Shown here: positions 49,427 to 56,254 of the stretch, piece after piece
Position numbering within the stretch: the stretch's first letter is position 1
Layout of the letters: every line of letters begins with the position of its first letter
Origin: Phycisphaeraceae bacterium
Lineage (GTDB): Bacteria; Planctomycetota; Phycisphaerae; Phycisphaerales; UBA1924
Direction of reading: 5' to 3'
Assembly: GCA_019636675.1 (NCBI GenBank)
Contig: JAHBXC010000001.1
Location: 992,001-1,056,000, forward strand
DNA: 64,000 bases
The notes under the pieces: generated by a model
Database searches by the model: none
What the model was told of the DNA's origin: nothing
The model's input: only the letters and a program-made list of their open reading frames with translations
Made by a program: the position numbers and the translations under genes

Positions 49427-50224
49427 TCAGCGTCCCGAGAAGCGCCGGGGGTACATGTCGCTGAAATCGGTCGGCCCGCGCTCCTGGAGGCGATACAGGC
49501 GCCCCAGTTCCTTGATCCGGGACTCCAGGCGCTGGCGTTCGGGGCCGGTGACCTCGCCCGCCGGGAAGCCGCGGGTCGCGATGACCTCCCGGAAGCGATC
49601 GCTCCCGGTGGGGACGACGGCGACATCGACGCCGTTGGCCTGGAGATAGGCCGCGGCCTTGCGCGCCTCGTCGGGCCCGAGCCGGGCGATGATCAGGTAG
49701 TTCAGGCCCGAGACGCGCGGGTCGCGCTCGAGGTCGCTGGGGCGCACGCCCGGGGGCGTGCCCGAGGGCGCCGAAGACCCGCCTGTCGGCGGCGCGCCCC
49801 CCGTCGGCTGCTGGGTCTGGGTGGGTGTGCGCGTGCCGCTGGGTGATCCGACCACGGGCTGCGTCTGCGAGGTCTGCGCGAGCGGCGCCCCCCCCGACCC
49901 GACATTCAGCGGGTCGAGCGAGGAATCCACGAGCGCCTGCCCCTCGCGGGCGCGCTGGGCGCGAGCGTCCTGCTCGGCGCGCTTGTACCCGATGAAGTAC
50001 CCCACGACGGTCAGCGCGAGCGCCAGGCCCGCCGCGACAAAGAGGTACCCCACCGGCAGGCGGACCGTGCGTGCGCCCATCTGCCACCACCCGGGGCCGC
50101 CCCCGGGATCGCTGGGCGCCGACGATCGCGAGGGCGCACCGCCGGAGGTCATCCGGAACGAGCCCCCGCTCGGGGGCTCGCGGATCAGTTCCAGCAACGT
50201 CGGTCCTCGTCGTTTCCGCGCCAT
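49427..50224 (-). CDS. single-span membrane protein with SPOR-like C-terminal domain
   Basis: A 265-residue protein. About 55 basic/low-complexity cytoplasmic residues precede one membrane helix (LPVGYLFVAAGLALALTVVGYFIGY). A long Pro/Thr/Gln/Gly-rich linker follows, then a C-terminal domain of about 80 residues (LNYLIIARLGPDEARKAAAYLQ, then VDVAVVPTG), whose beta-alpha-beta pattern is like SPOR domains that bind denuded glycan strands at division sites. Assignment to SPOR is by pattern only. It is just downstream of acpS on the same strand. Confidence 0.7.
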   Translation of the reverse strand: MARKRRGPTLLELIREPPSGGSFRMTSGGAPSRSSAPSDPGGGPGWWQMGARTVRLPVGYLFVAAGLALALTVVGYFIGYKRAEQDARAQRAREGQALVDSSLDPLNVGSGGAPLAQTSQTQPVVGSPSGTRTPTQTQQPTGGAPPTGGSSAPSGTPPGVRPSDLERDPRVSGLNYLIIARLGPDEARKAAAYLQANGVDVAVVPTGSDRFREVIATRGFPAGEVTGPERQRLESRIKELGRLYRLQERGPTDFSDMYPRRFSGR

Positions 50225-50278
50225 GTCTGGGATTATCGGTTCTCTGCCCCGCTTAGCAAACCGCTTCCGGGGACGATC

Positions 50279-50707
50279 TCACCGGGTCATCAGAATCGCC
50301 GATGCGATCGCCACAACGCCGGTGTGGCTCAGCGAGACAGCCCACACCGGCTCAGATCCCCCCGCATCGCGGCAGGCCTGACGCGCGAAGCGGTCCAGTT
50401 CCCCGGTCACCACCAGCGTCGGACGCCCGCTCGGCTCCACCACCACCTCGGCGTCGGTCCACGCGATCCCGCTTCGCCAGCCGGTTCCGACGGCCTTGAA
50501 CGCCGCCTCTTTCGCCGCGAACCGGGCCGCGAGGCGCTCGAACCGGCGCTTGCCCGACGCGTCGGCGTACGCGCGCTCCCCGGGCGTGAAGACGCGCTCC
50601 AGGAAGCGGTCCGCGTGTGCGCCCACGGCGCGCTCGATCCGAGCGACCTCGGCGAGATCGACGCCATGACCAACCACCCACGTTCCCTTGGATACAGGAT
50701 CAAACAC
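50279..50707 (-). CDS. acpS: holo-[acyl-carrier-protein] synthase
   Basis: A 142-residue phosphopantetheinyl transferase that activates ACP for fatty-acid synthesis. The Mg-binding motif GHGVDLAEVARIE (Asp17) and the FAAKEAAFKAVGTG motif are both present. Length is typical for AcpS. A slightly extended N-terminus (MFDPVSKGTWVV) precedes the domain. It is divergent from fliN. Confidence 0.93.
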   Translation of the reverse strand: MFDPVSKGTWVVGHGVDLAEVARIERAVGAHADRFLERVFTPGERAYADASGKRRFERLAARFAAKEAAFKAVGTGWRSGIAWTDAEVVVEPSGRPTLVVTGELDRFARQACRDAGGSEPVWAVSLSHTGVVAIASAILMTR

Positions 50708-50776
50708 GCCCCGATCCTACGGTCGACGCCCCGTCGCCTGCAGGCCGCGCCCCGTTTCTCCCGATAGAACAGGGCG

Positions 50777-51118
50777 ATGCCCTCGGAACTGAAGTCCATC
50801 CTGAAGCTCGAGGTGCCGGTGATCGTCGAGATCGGCAAGCGCCAGATGTCGGTGGGCGAGGTGATCTCGCTCGCCCCCGGCGCGATCATCGAGCTCCCCA
50901 AGCCGGCGGAGGACGAGCTGGAACTGCTCGTCAACAACAAGACCATCGGCACCGGCGTCGCGGTGAAGGTCGGCGAGAACTTCGGCATCAAGATCGCGTT
51001 CATCGGCCCCCTCGCCGAGCGCATCAAGGCGCTGGGCGCCCCCAAGCCCAAGTCCGAGGAACCCGCCTCCGACGACGAGGCCGCGGCCCTCGCCGAAGCG
51101 CTGCTCGCAGGGCAGTAA
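50777..51118 (+). CDS. fliN: FliN-type flagellar motor switch/SpoA-domain protein
   Basis: A 113-residue protein with one SpoA (C-ring) domain at about 10-80. LEVPVIVEIGKRQMSVGEVISLAPGAIIELPK is the typical FliN pattern, followed by KVGENFGIKIAFI. FliN normally forms the flagellar C-ring with FliM and FliG; SctQ proteins of type III secretion share the fold. No other flagellar gene is in the window, so this is a stand-alone copy. The C-terminal tail is acidic. Confidence 0.88.
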   Translation: MPSELKSILKLEVPVIVEIGKRQMSVGEVISLAPGAIIELPKPAEDELELLVNNKTIGTGVAVKVGENFGIKIAFIGPLAERIKALGAPKPKSEEPASDDEAAALAEALLAGQ

Positions 51119-51561
51119 GAAGTAGGCACGGGGCACAGGGCACAAGGCACAAGCAAAGAACACCGGGTGGCGTGGTGCACGCGCAGCGGGCGCCACGGCT
51201 GTGCGCACGCAGGCCGAGGAATTCAGTCAACACACTGAAGCACACCCCGGTCCCCCTCCCGCTCGTGGGACGGGCTAGGCGAGGCTCTTCCGAAGGTGGA
51301 CAGTTGCCAGTCCGCCCGCGCCCTGCCACCTCCCGCGAGGGGGGACCAGACCGCAGCCCGACTCTCCACCCTCCGCGTCCTCTGCGCCCTCTGCGGTGAA
51401 TCTCTTCTCCCGACATGGCACGGCTTCGCCGTACCACGCCACCCCCACCCTCTCCCCACCCGCGCTGAATCCCTCTTGCCCGGGTCCCGATCCCCTTGCC
51501 CACTTTGTCCGTACGATCTCCCGGCGGGCGCACGACGCGACCCGCGAGGAGACTGCATCGC
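51119..51561. repeat. 443-bp repeat-rich intergenic region upstream of the S41 protease
   Basis: It holds no gene. It contains GGCACGGGGCACAGGGCACA units (51124-51150); a degraded GGTGGCGTGGTG...GGCGCCACGG element (51167-51196); CCCTCCCGC/CTCCCGCGAGGGGGG elements (51256-51350); CTCCGCGTCCTCTGCGCCC...GGTGAATCTCTTCTCC (51370-51410); and GGCACGGC-ttc-GCCGTACCACGCCACCC (51417-51446). The protease ribosome-binding site GAGGAG is near 51546. Confidence 0.8.
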
Positions 51562-53217
51562 ATGAGCGCACGGCACATCGCGGCGGGAGCAATCGGCGGG
51601 TTTCTGGGCATGGGGGCGGCGGTGGTGGTCGGCGCCCTCGCCGGGGCGGCCGACGCGCCGCGCCAGGCCGGCGACCGCTACAAGTGGTTCGACCCCATCG
51701 TCGATGTCCAGTCCCTCATCGCCTCGCGCTTTGTCGACGAGCCCGACATGGAGGCCATGCAGCGCGCCGCCCTCGACGCCATGATCCAGGCGCTCGGCGA
51801 CCGCTACAGCGAATTCATCCCCGCCGCCATGGTCGCCGAGTTCGACAAGAACACCCGCGGCACGTATGTCGGCATCGGCGCCGAGGTCCGCATGCAGGAC
51901 TGCTGGCTCGTCATCGCCAGCCCGCTCGAAGACTCCCCCGCCTTCAAGGCCGGGCTCATGCCCGAAGACCGCATCAAGGCCATCAACGGCGAGAGCACCT
52001 GCGACCTCTCCCTCACCGAGTGCATCGCGCGCCTCACCGGTGAGCCCAACACCCCGGTCACCATCACCGTCGACCGATCGGGCGAGACCTTCGACCTCAC
52101 CATCGTGCGCCAGAAGATCGAGACCCCCACCGTCAAGGGCGTGCGCTACGCCGGCGACGGCTGGGACTTCTTCATCGACCCCACGCGCAAGATCGCGTAC
52201 CTCCGGCTGACGCAGTTCAGCATGGCGTCGTCGCGCGACCTCGCCGACACGCTGCGCGGGCTGACGAAAGAGGGCCTGAACGGGCTGGTGCTCGACCTGC
52301 GCTTCAACCCCGGCGGGCTGCTTGGCGCCGCGATCGAGATCTCCGACCTGTTCCTCACCGAGGGCGTGATCGTTTCGACGAAGGGGCGCTCCTACTCGGA
52401 GCAGCGCGCCGTGGCGCGCCGCCAGGGCACGCTGCCCGACTTCCCGATGGTCGTGCTGATCAACCGCAACAGCGCGTCGGCCAGCGAGATCGTCGCAGGC
52501 GCGCTCTCCGACAACGGGCGCGCCATCGTCGTGGGCGAGCGCAGCTTCGGCAAGGGCTCGGTGCAGGAGGTCATCCCCCTGCCCAGCGGCGCCGGGCACC
52601 TCAAACTCACCGAGAAGTACTACTACCTCCCCAGCGGGCGCAGTCTCCATCGCAAGGACGACTCCACCGAGTGGGGCGTCGACCCGACCGAGGGCTTCTT
52701 CGTCCCCATGACCGACGACGAGTGGCGCGAGATGACCCGCCTCCGGCGCGAGTCGGAGATCATCCGCGTGGGGAATAACGGGAACGCCGAGGACCGCTGG
52801 TCCGACCCGGCGTGGATCCTCGAGCGCCTGAAGGACAAGCAACTCGCGGCCGCCGTCGAGGCCCTGCAGATCAAGATCGACACCGGCGCGTGGAAGCCCA
52901 CCGGCCAGCAGGGCGACGACGGCACGCTCGCGACCGAGGAACTCCGCCGCAACAACGAGTACCGCGAGCGCCTGCTGCGCGAACTCGCGCGTCTGGACCG
53001 CCAGAGCGCGACGCTCGGCGCCGCCGCGGGCGAGGGCGCGGGCGAAGCCGCCGCCACCAGGCGCGTGGTCCCCGAGGGCGCCGAACTCGAAGGCGGCGCG
53101 ATCGACATCTTCGACGCGCAGGGCAAGAAGATCACCACGCTGCGCATCACCGGCAACGACCTCAACCGCTGGCTGTTCGACGCCCCCGTCGAGCCCGTGA
53201 AGAAGGACGGCGAATGA
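51562..53217 (+). CDS. C-terminal processing peptidase (S41), exported
   Basis: A 551-residue protease. An N-terminal uncleaved or cleaved signal helix (HIAAGAIGGFLGMGAAVVVGALAG) is followed by a PDZ domain (about 95-185, containing SPAFKAGLMPEDRIKAI) and the tail-specific protease core. The catalytic dyad is Ser306 (NRNSASASEI) and Lys331 (GERSFGKGSVQ). The final about 150 residues are a helical extension. CtpA-type enzymes trim protein C-termini in the periplasm. GAGGAG precedes ATG 51562. tsaD follows after 13 bases. Confidence 0.93.
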   Translation: MSARHIAAGAIGGFLGMGAAVVVGALAGAADAPRQAGDRYKWFDPIVDVQSLIASRFVDEPDMEAMQRAALDAMIQALGDRYSEFIPAAMVAEFDKNTRGTYVGIGAEVRMQDCWLVIASPLEDSPAFKAGLMPEDRIKAINGESTCDLSLTECIARLTGEPNTPVTITVDRSGETFDLTIVRQKIETPTVKGVRYAGDGWDFFIDPTRKIAYLRLTQFSMASSRDLADTLRGLTKEGLNGLVLDLRFNPGGLLGAAIEISDLFLTEGVIVSTKGRSYSEQRAVARRQGTLPDFPMVVLINRNSASASEIVAGALSDNGRAIVVGERSFGKGSVQEVIPLPSGAGHLKLTEKYYYLPSGRSLHRKDDSTEWGVDPTEGFFVPMTDDEWREMTRLRRESEIIRVGNNGNAEDRWSDPAWILERLKDKQLAAAVEALQIKIDTGAWKPTGQQGDDGTLATEELRRNNEYRERLLRELARLDRQSATLGAAAGEGAGEAAATRRVVPEGAELEGGAIDIFDAQGKKITTLRITGNDLNRWLFDAPVEPVKKDGE

Positions 53218-53230
53218 GCCGCGGCGGCGC

Positions 53231-54403
53231 GTGACGCTCATTCTCGGGATCGAGACCAGTTGCGACGAGACCGCCGCGAGCGTGGTCCGCGACGGGTCAC
53301 TCGTGCTGTCCAATGTCGTCGCGTCGCAGTACGAACTCCACGAGGAATACGGCGGCGTCGTGCCCGAGATCGCCAGCCGCGCGCACCTCGAACGCATCGC
53401 GCCCGTCGTACGCAGCGCGCTGCGCGACGCGGGCGTCACGATGAACGACCTCGACGCCGTCGCCGTCGGCAACCGGCCCGGGCTCATCGGTTCGCTCGTC
53501 GTGGGCGTCGCGGCGGCGAAGGCCCTCGCGTGGGCGAGCGGGAAGGCGCTGATCGGCGTGGACCATGTCCACGCGCACCTCGTCGCCGCTGACCTGCGCG
53601 ACAGTGAGGACGAGCCGGACGCGCTCACCGAGTATCCCGCGCTGGGTTTGGTCGTCAGCGGCGGGCACACCACGCTCTACCGCGTCGACTCGCCCCTCGA
53701 GATCACGCGCCTCGGCTCCACCATCGACGACGCCATCGGCGAGGCCTACGACAAGTGCGCCGCGATGCTCGGGCTCCCACAGCCGGGAGGCCCCTCGGTC
53801 GACGCCCTCGCGCAGCGCGGCGACGACCGCGCGCACGACTTCCCGGTCAGCCGGCTCGCGCCCGAGTCCCTCGACTTCTCCTTCAGCGGGCTCAAGACCG
53901 CTGTCCTCTACACCGTGCGCGGCCAGCCGGCGCGCGACGCGCAGGGGCAGATGCGCTTCGAGCGCACCAGCGACGACCTGAACGAGCAAGAGAAAGCGGA
54001 TATCTGCGCGAGTTTCCAGCGCGCGGCGGTGCGCGCCGTGATCCTCAAGATGGAGCGGGCGATGGATTCGTTCCGGGGGCCGGAAGAAGACCCCTCACCC
54101 CGGCCCTCTCCCCAGAGGGGAGAGGGGGCGGGAGAAAGACCCTCCCCCTGCCCGCTCCCGCGAGCGGGAGGGGGGAAAGACTCTTGCCGCTCGATCGTGA
54201 TCGGGGGCGGGGTGTCGGCGAACTCGCGCCTGCGCGACGAGGCGCAGGCGCTGGCGAAGCGGCGCGGGCTGGCGCTGCGCGTGCCGAAGATGAAGTACTG
54301 CATGGACAACGCCGCGATGATCGCGGCACTGGCGCATCACCGGCTTCTCGCCGGGGAAACCGACGATTTATCGCTCGCCGCCGCCCCGACCGCGGCGCGA
54401 TGA
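53231..54403 (+). CDS. tsaD: tRNA threonylcarbamoyladenosine biosynthesis protein TsaD, with repeat-derived insertion
   Basis: A 390-residue enzyme that transfers threonylcarbamoyl to A37 of ANN-decoding tRNAs with TsaB and TsaE. GIETSCDETAASVV starts the protein. The metal-binding His112 and His116 are in DHVHAHL. Other motifs are VSGGHT, FSGLKTAV, GGGVSANSRL and CMDNAAM. It is about 45 residues longer than usual. Most of the excess (residues about 284-318, Pro/Gly/Arg-rich) is encoded by two palindromes at 54104-54126 and 54155-54170, inserted in frame in a loop before the GGGVSAN strand. Start at GTG 53231. Confidence 0.93.
   Translation: MTLILGIETSCDETAASVVRDGSLVLSNVVASQYELHEEYGGVVPEIASRAHLERIAPVVRSALRDAGVTMNDLDAVAVGNRPGLIGSLVVGVAAAKALAWASGKALIGVDHVHAHLVAADLRDSEDEPDALTEYPALGLVVSGGHTTLYRVDSPLEITRLGSTIDDAIGEAYDKCAAMLGLPQPGGPSVDALAQRGDDRAHDFPVSRLAPESLDFSFSGLKTAVLYTVRGQPARDAQGQMRFERTSDDLNEQEKADICASFQRAAVRAVILKMERAMDSFRGPEEDPSPRPSPQRGEGAGERPSPCPLPRAGGGKDSCRSIVIGGGVSANSRLRDEAQALAKRRGLALRVPKMKYCMDNAAMIAALAHHRLLAGETDDLSLAAAPTAAR
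54084..54178. repeat. REP-like palindromes inserted in frame within tsaD
   Basis: First palindrome: CCCTCTCCCC-aga-GGGGAGAGGG, perfect 10 bp, 54104-54126. Second: CTCCCGC-ga-GCGGGAG, perfect 7 bp, 54155-54170, within GACCCTCCCCCTGCCCGCTC...GGGAGGGGGGA. The second unit is nearly identical to non-coding 47489-47527, and the first resembles 46219-46260. Together they add about 35 codons to tsaD without breaking the frame. Confidence 0.85.
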
Positions 54404-54453
54404 TGACCGTGACCGATCATGCCGACAAGGAATGACATGACGAGACGGACCGC

Positions 54454-55023
54454 ATGAAGGGCGAACGCGACTGGGTGGAGAAGGTGTTCGGGCCTCTCAA
54501 CGAGTTGGAGGCCGCGGCGGGCCCGCACCCGTCGTCGCTCGACGACGACACCATCCTGTCGCAGTGCGTCTTCGACCGCCAGAAAACCGGCGGGCCCGGG
54601 GGCCAGCACCGCAACAAGGTCGAGACGGCGGTCGTGCTCACGCACAGCCCCACCGGCATCCACGCCAAGGCCGCGGAGCGCCGGAGCGTGGTCGAGAACA
54701 AGCGCGTCGCGCTGTTCCGCCTGCGAGTGCGCATCGCGGTGGAGTTCCGCACGCGCGTGCCCCTGGGCGACCCGCGCTCGGCGCTGTGGAAGAGCCGCGT
54801 GAAAGACGGGAAGATCGCGCTGAACCCCGAGCACCGCGATTTCCCGGCGATGCTGGCCGAGGCGATGGATGTGCTCGCCGCCAGCAACTGGGAGCCCAAG
54901 GACGCCGGCCTGCGCCTGGAAGTCACGCCCAGCCAGTTGATCAAACTGCTGAAGGACGAGCCGACGGCGATGGTGCGCCTGAACGAAGAGCGCGCGAAGC
55001 GCGGGCTGCACGGGCTTCATTAA
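54454..55023 (+). CDS. release-factor-like protein with GGQ domain
   Basis: A 189-residue protein whose N-terminal half is a class I release-factor catalytic domain. The GGQ motif is at 49-51 in KTGGPGGQHRNK, followed by VVLTHSPTGIHAKAAERRSV. It lacks the codon-reading domain 2 of RF1/RF2, so like ArfB/PrfH-type proteins it may free stalled ribosomes by hydrolysing peptidyl-tRNA. The C-terminal part has a NPEHRDFPAMLAEAMDVL segment not seen in ArfB. It is 50 bases after tsaD on the same strand. Confidence 0.85.
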   Translation: MKGERDWVEKVFGPLNELEAAAGPHPSSLDDDTILSQCVFDRQKTGGPGGQHRNKVETAVVLTHSPTGIHAKAAERRSVVENKRVALFRLRVRIAVEFRTRVPLGDPRSALWKSRVKDGKIALNPEHRDFPAMLAEAMDVLAASNWEPKDAGLRLEVTPSQLIKLLKDEPTAMVRLNEERAKRGLHGLH

Positions 55024-55024
55024 G

Positions 55025-55056
55025 GGTGGCGTGGTACGGCGCAGCCGTGCCACGAG
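55025..55056. repeat. GGTGGCGTGGTACGGC-GCCGTGCCAC repeat after the GGQ gene
   Basis: Inverse copy of the family at 47789 and 51415. It fills the gap between the converging GGQ-domain and binding-protein genes. Confidence 0.8.
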
Positions 55057-55065
55057 GGAGCGCCC

Positions 55066-56115
55066 TCACCCCCACCGCTCCCACGGGAACCCCTCCGGGA
55101 TCAGCGAGGGGATGTCGTTGAGGTATCCAACGAGAAACTCGAACGCGTCGACCAGGCGCGGGCCGGGGCGGTTGAACATCTGGTTGCCGTCGACGAGCGC
55201 GACGCGCCCGCTGCGCGCCGCGGGCGTGTTCGCGAACCAGGGCTCGCGCGCGATCTTCGCTGTCTCTTCGCGCACCGTGTTCAGGTCGAGCCCGCACGGG
55301 CACACGATGATGACCTCGGGGCGGATCGCTTCGATCGCGTCTGTCGGCACGCGGATCGATTTCCCCGCGACGCGGAACGCGGCCTGCTGGCCCTCGCCTG
55401 CGCCGGCGCCTTCCATCGCGACGGTCGGGTTCAGCGGGTGGCTCGCGCCGGCGCGCTCGATGAGTTGCGGCGTCCAGTGCCCGCCGATGAACACCGGGTC
55501 GGTCCACTCGAGGAACACGACGCGCGGGCCCTGCGTGAACGGGTTCACGAAGTTCGCGGCCCGGAAATAGCGCTCGCGCAGCCGAGCCACGCGCTCCTCG
55601 CCCTGCGCCGACAGCCCCACGGCGTCGGCGACACGGTAGCAGTCGTCGAGCACATGCTCGAAGGTCGTCGGGTTGAGCGAGACGATCGTCGGGACGGGGT
55701 CCATCGTCGCGGCGACGGCCTGAACGGTGTTCAGGTCGATCGAGCAGACCTCGCAGAGATCCTGTGTGAGGATGACATCGGGGCGCAGGTCGCGCAGCAG
55801 CCGGGCGTTGAGTTTGTAGAGCCCGCCCTGGGCGATCCAGCCGTCGTCGGATTCGGGGAGACCCCCACCCCCGGATGGCAAGCCGGAGGGGTGGTCGGTC
55901 TGTGACGCGCAGGCAGAAAGTGCGCGGCGGACGGCCTGGTCCACCCCTGACGATCCTCCGGACTGGTGGAAGTCGACGATCTGGGCGGTGAGGATCGGGA
56001 GGTGATCCAGCCCCACGGGGAAATCGCACTCGTGCGAGCGACCGACGAGAAGATCGGAACCGCCCACGAAAGAGAGCGTCTCAGTGGCCGAGGGCAGCAG
56101 ACTGGCGACTCGCAT
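55066..56115 (-). CDS. cobalamin-type ABC substrate-binding protein (BtuF-like), with palindrome-derived insertion
   Basis: A 349-residue BtuF/FecB-like protein of the family annotated as cobalamin-binding. RVASLLPSATETLSFVG is the family start. VGRSHECDFP and VILTQDLCEVCSI are conserved segments, and the late strand VIIVCPCG follows. It has no signal peptide from ATG 56115, as is usual for this cytoplasmic-looking subgroup. Residues about 70-97 form a Gly/Ser/Pro-rich extra loop encoded by an imperfect palindrome (55865-55894). No cobalamin riboswitch or transporter gene is adjacent. Confidence 0.82.
   Translation of the reverse strand: MRVASLLPSATETLSFVGGSDLLVGRSHECDFPVGLDHLPILTAQIVDFHQSGGSSGVDQAVRRALSACASQTDHPSGLPSGGGGLPESDDGWIAQGGLYKLNARLLRDLRPDVILTQDLCEVCSIDLNTVQAVAATMDPVPTIVSLNPTTFEHVLDDCYRVADAVGLSAQGEERVARLRERYFRAANFVNPFTQGPRVVFLEWTDPVFIGGHWTPQLIERAGASHPLNPTVAMEGAGAGEGQQAAFRVAGKSIRVPTDAIEAIRPEVIIVCPCGLDLNTVREETAKIAREPWFANTPAARSGRVALVDGNQMFNRPGPRLVDAFEFLVGYLNDIPSLIPEGFPWERWG
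55865..55894. repeat. imperfect palindrome inside the BtuF-like gene
   Basis: CCACCCCCGG, 8-base spacer, CCGGAGGGGTGG. It falls in the segment encoding the family-atypical Gly/Ser/Pro-rich loop. No second copy was found in the window. Confidence 0.55.
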
Positions 56116-56254
56116 CGTTCCGGATGCTAGCGACGACACGAGCCACATCAGCGCACTACCCTCGCCCTGCGCACGAAATCCTGTGGACGGCTCCCCCCCG
56201 GCGACAGCGCCGGCGATCCCGACGCGCCAGTATCACCTCCGAGAGGCCGCTGCC

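Noticed and set aside
56149..56254. Cobalamin riboswitch for the BtuF-like gene
   Set aside because: No cobalamin-box-like GCCACTG and no room for the aptamer in the 139-base gap to the secretin start.
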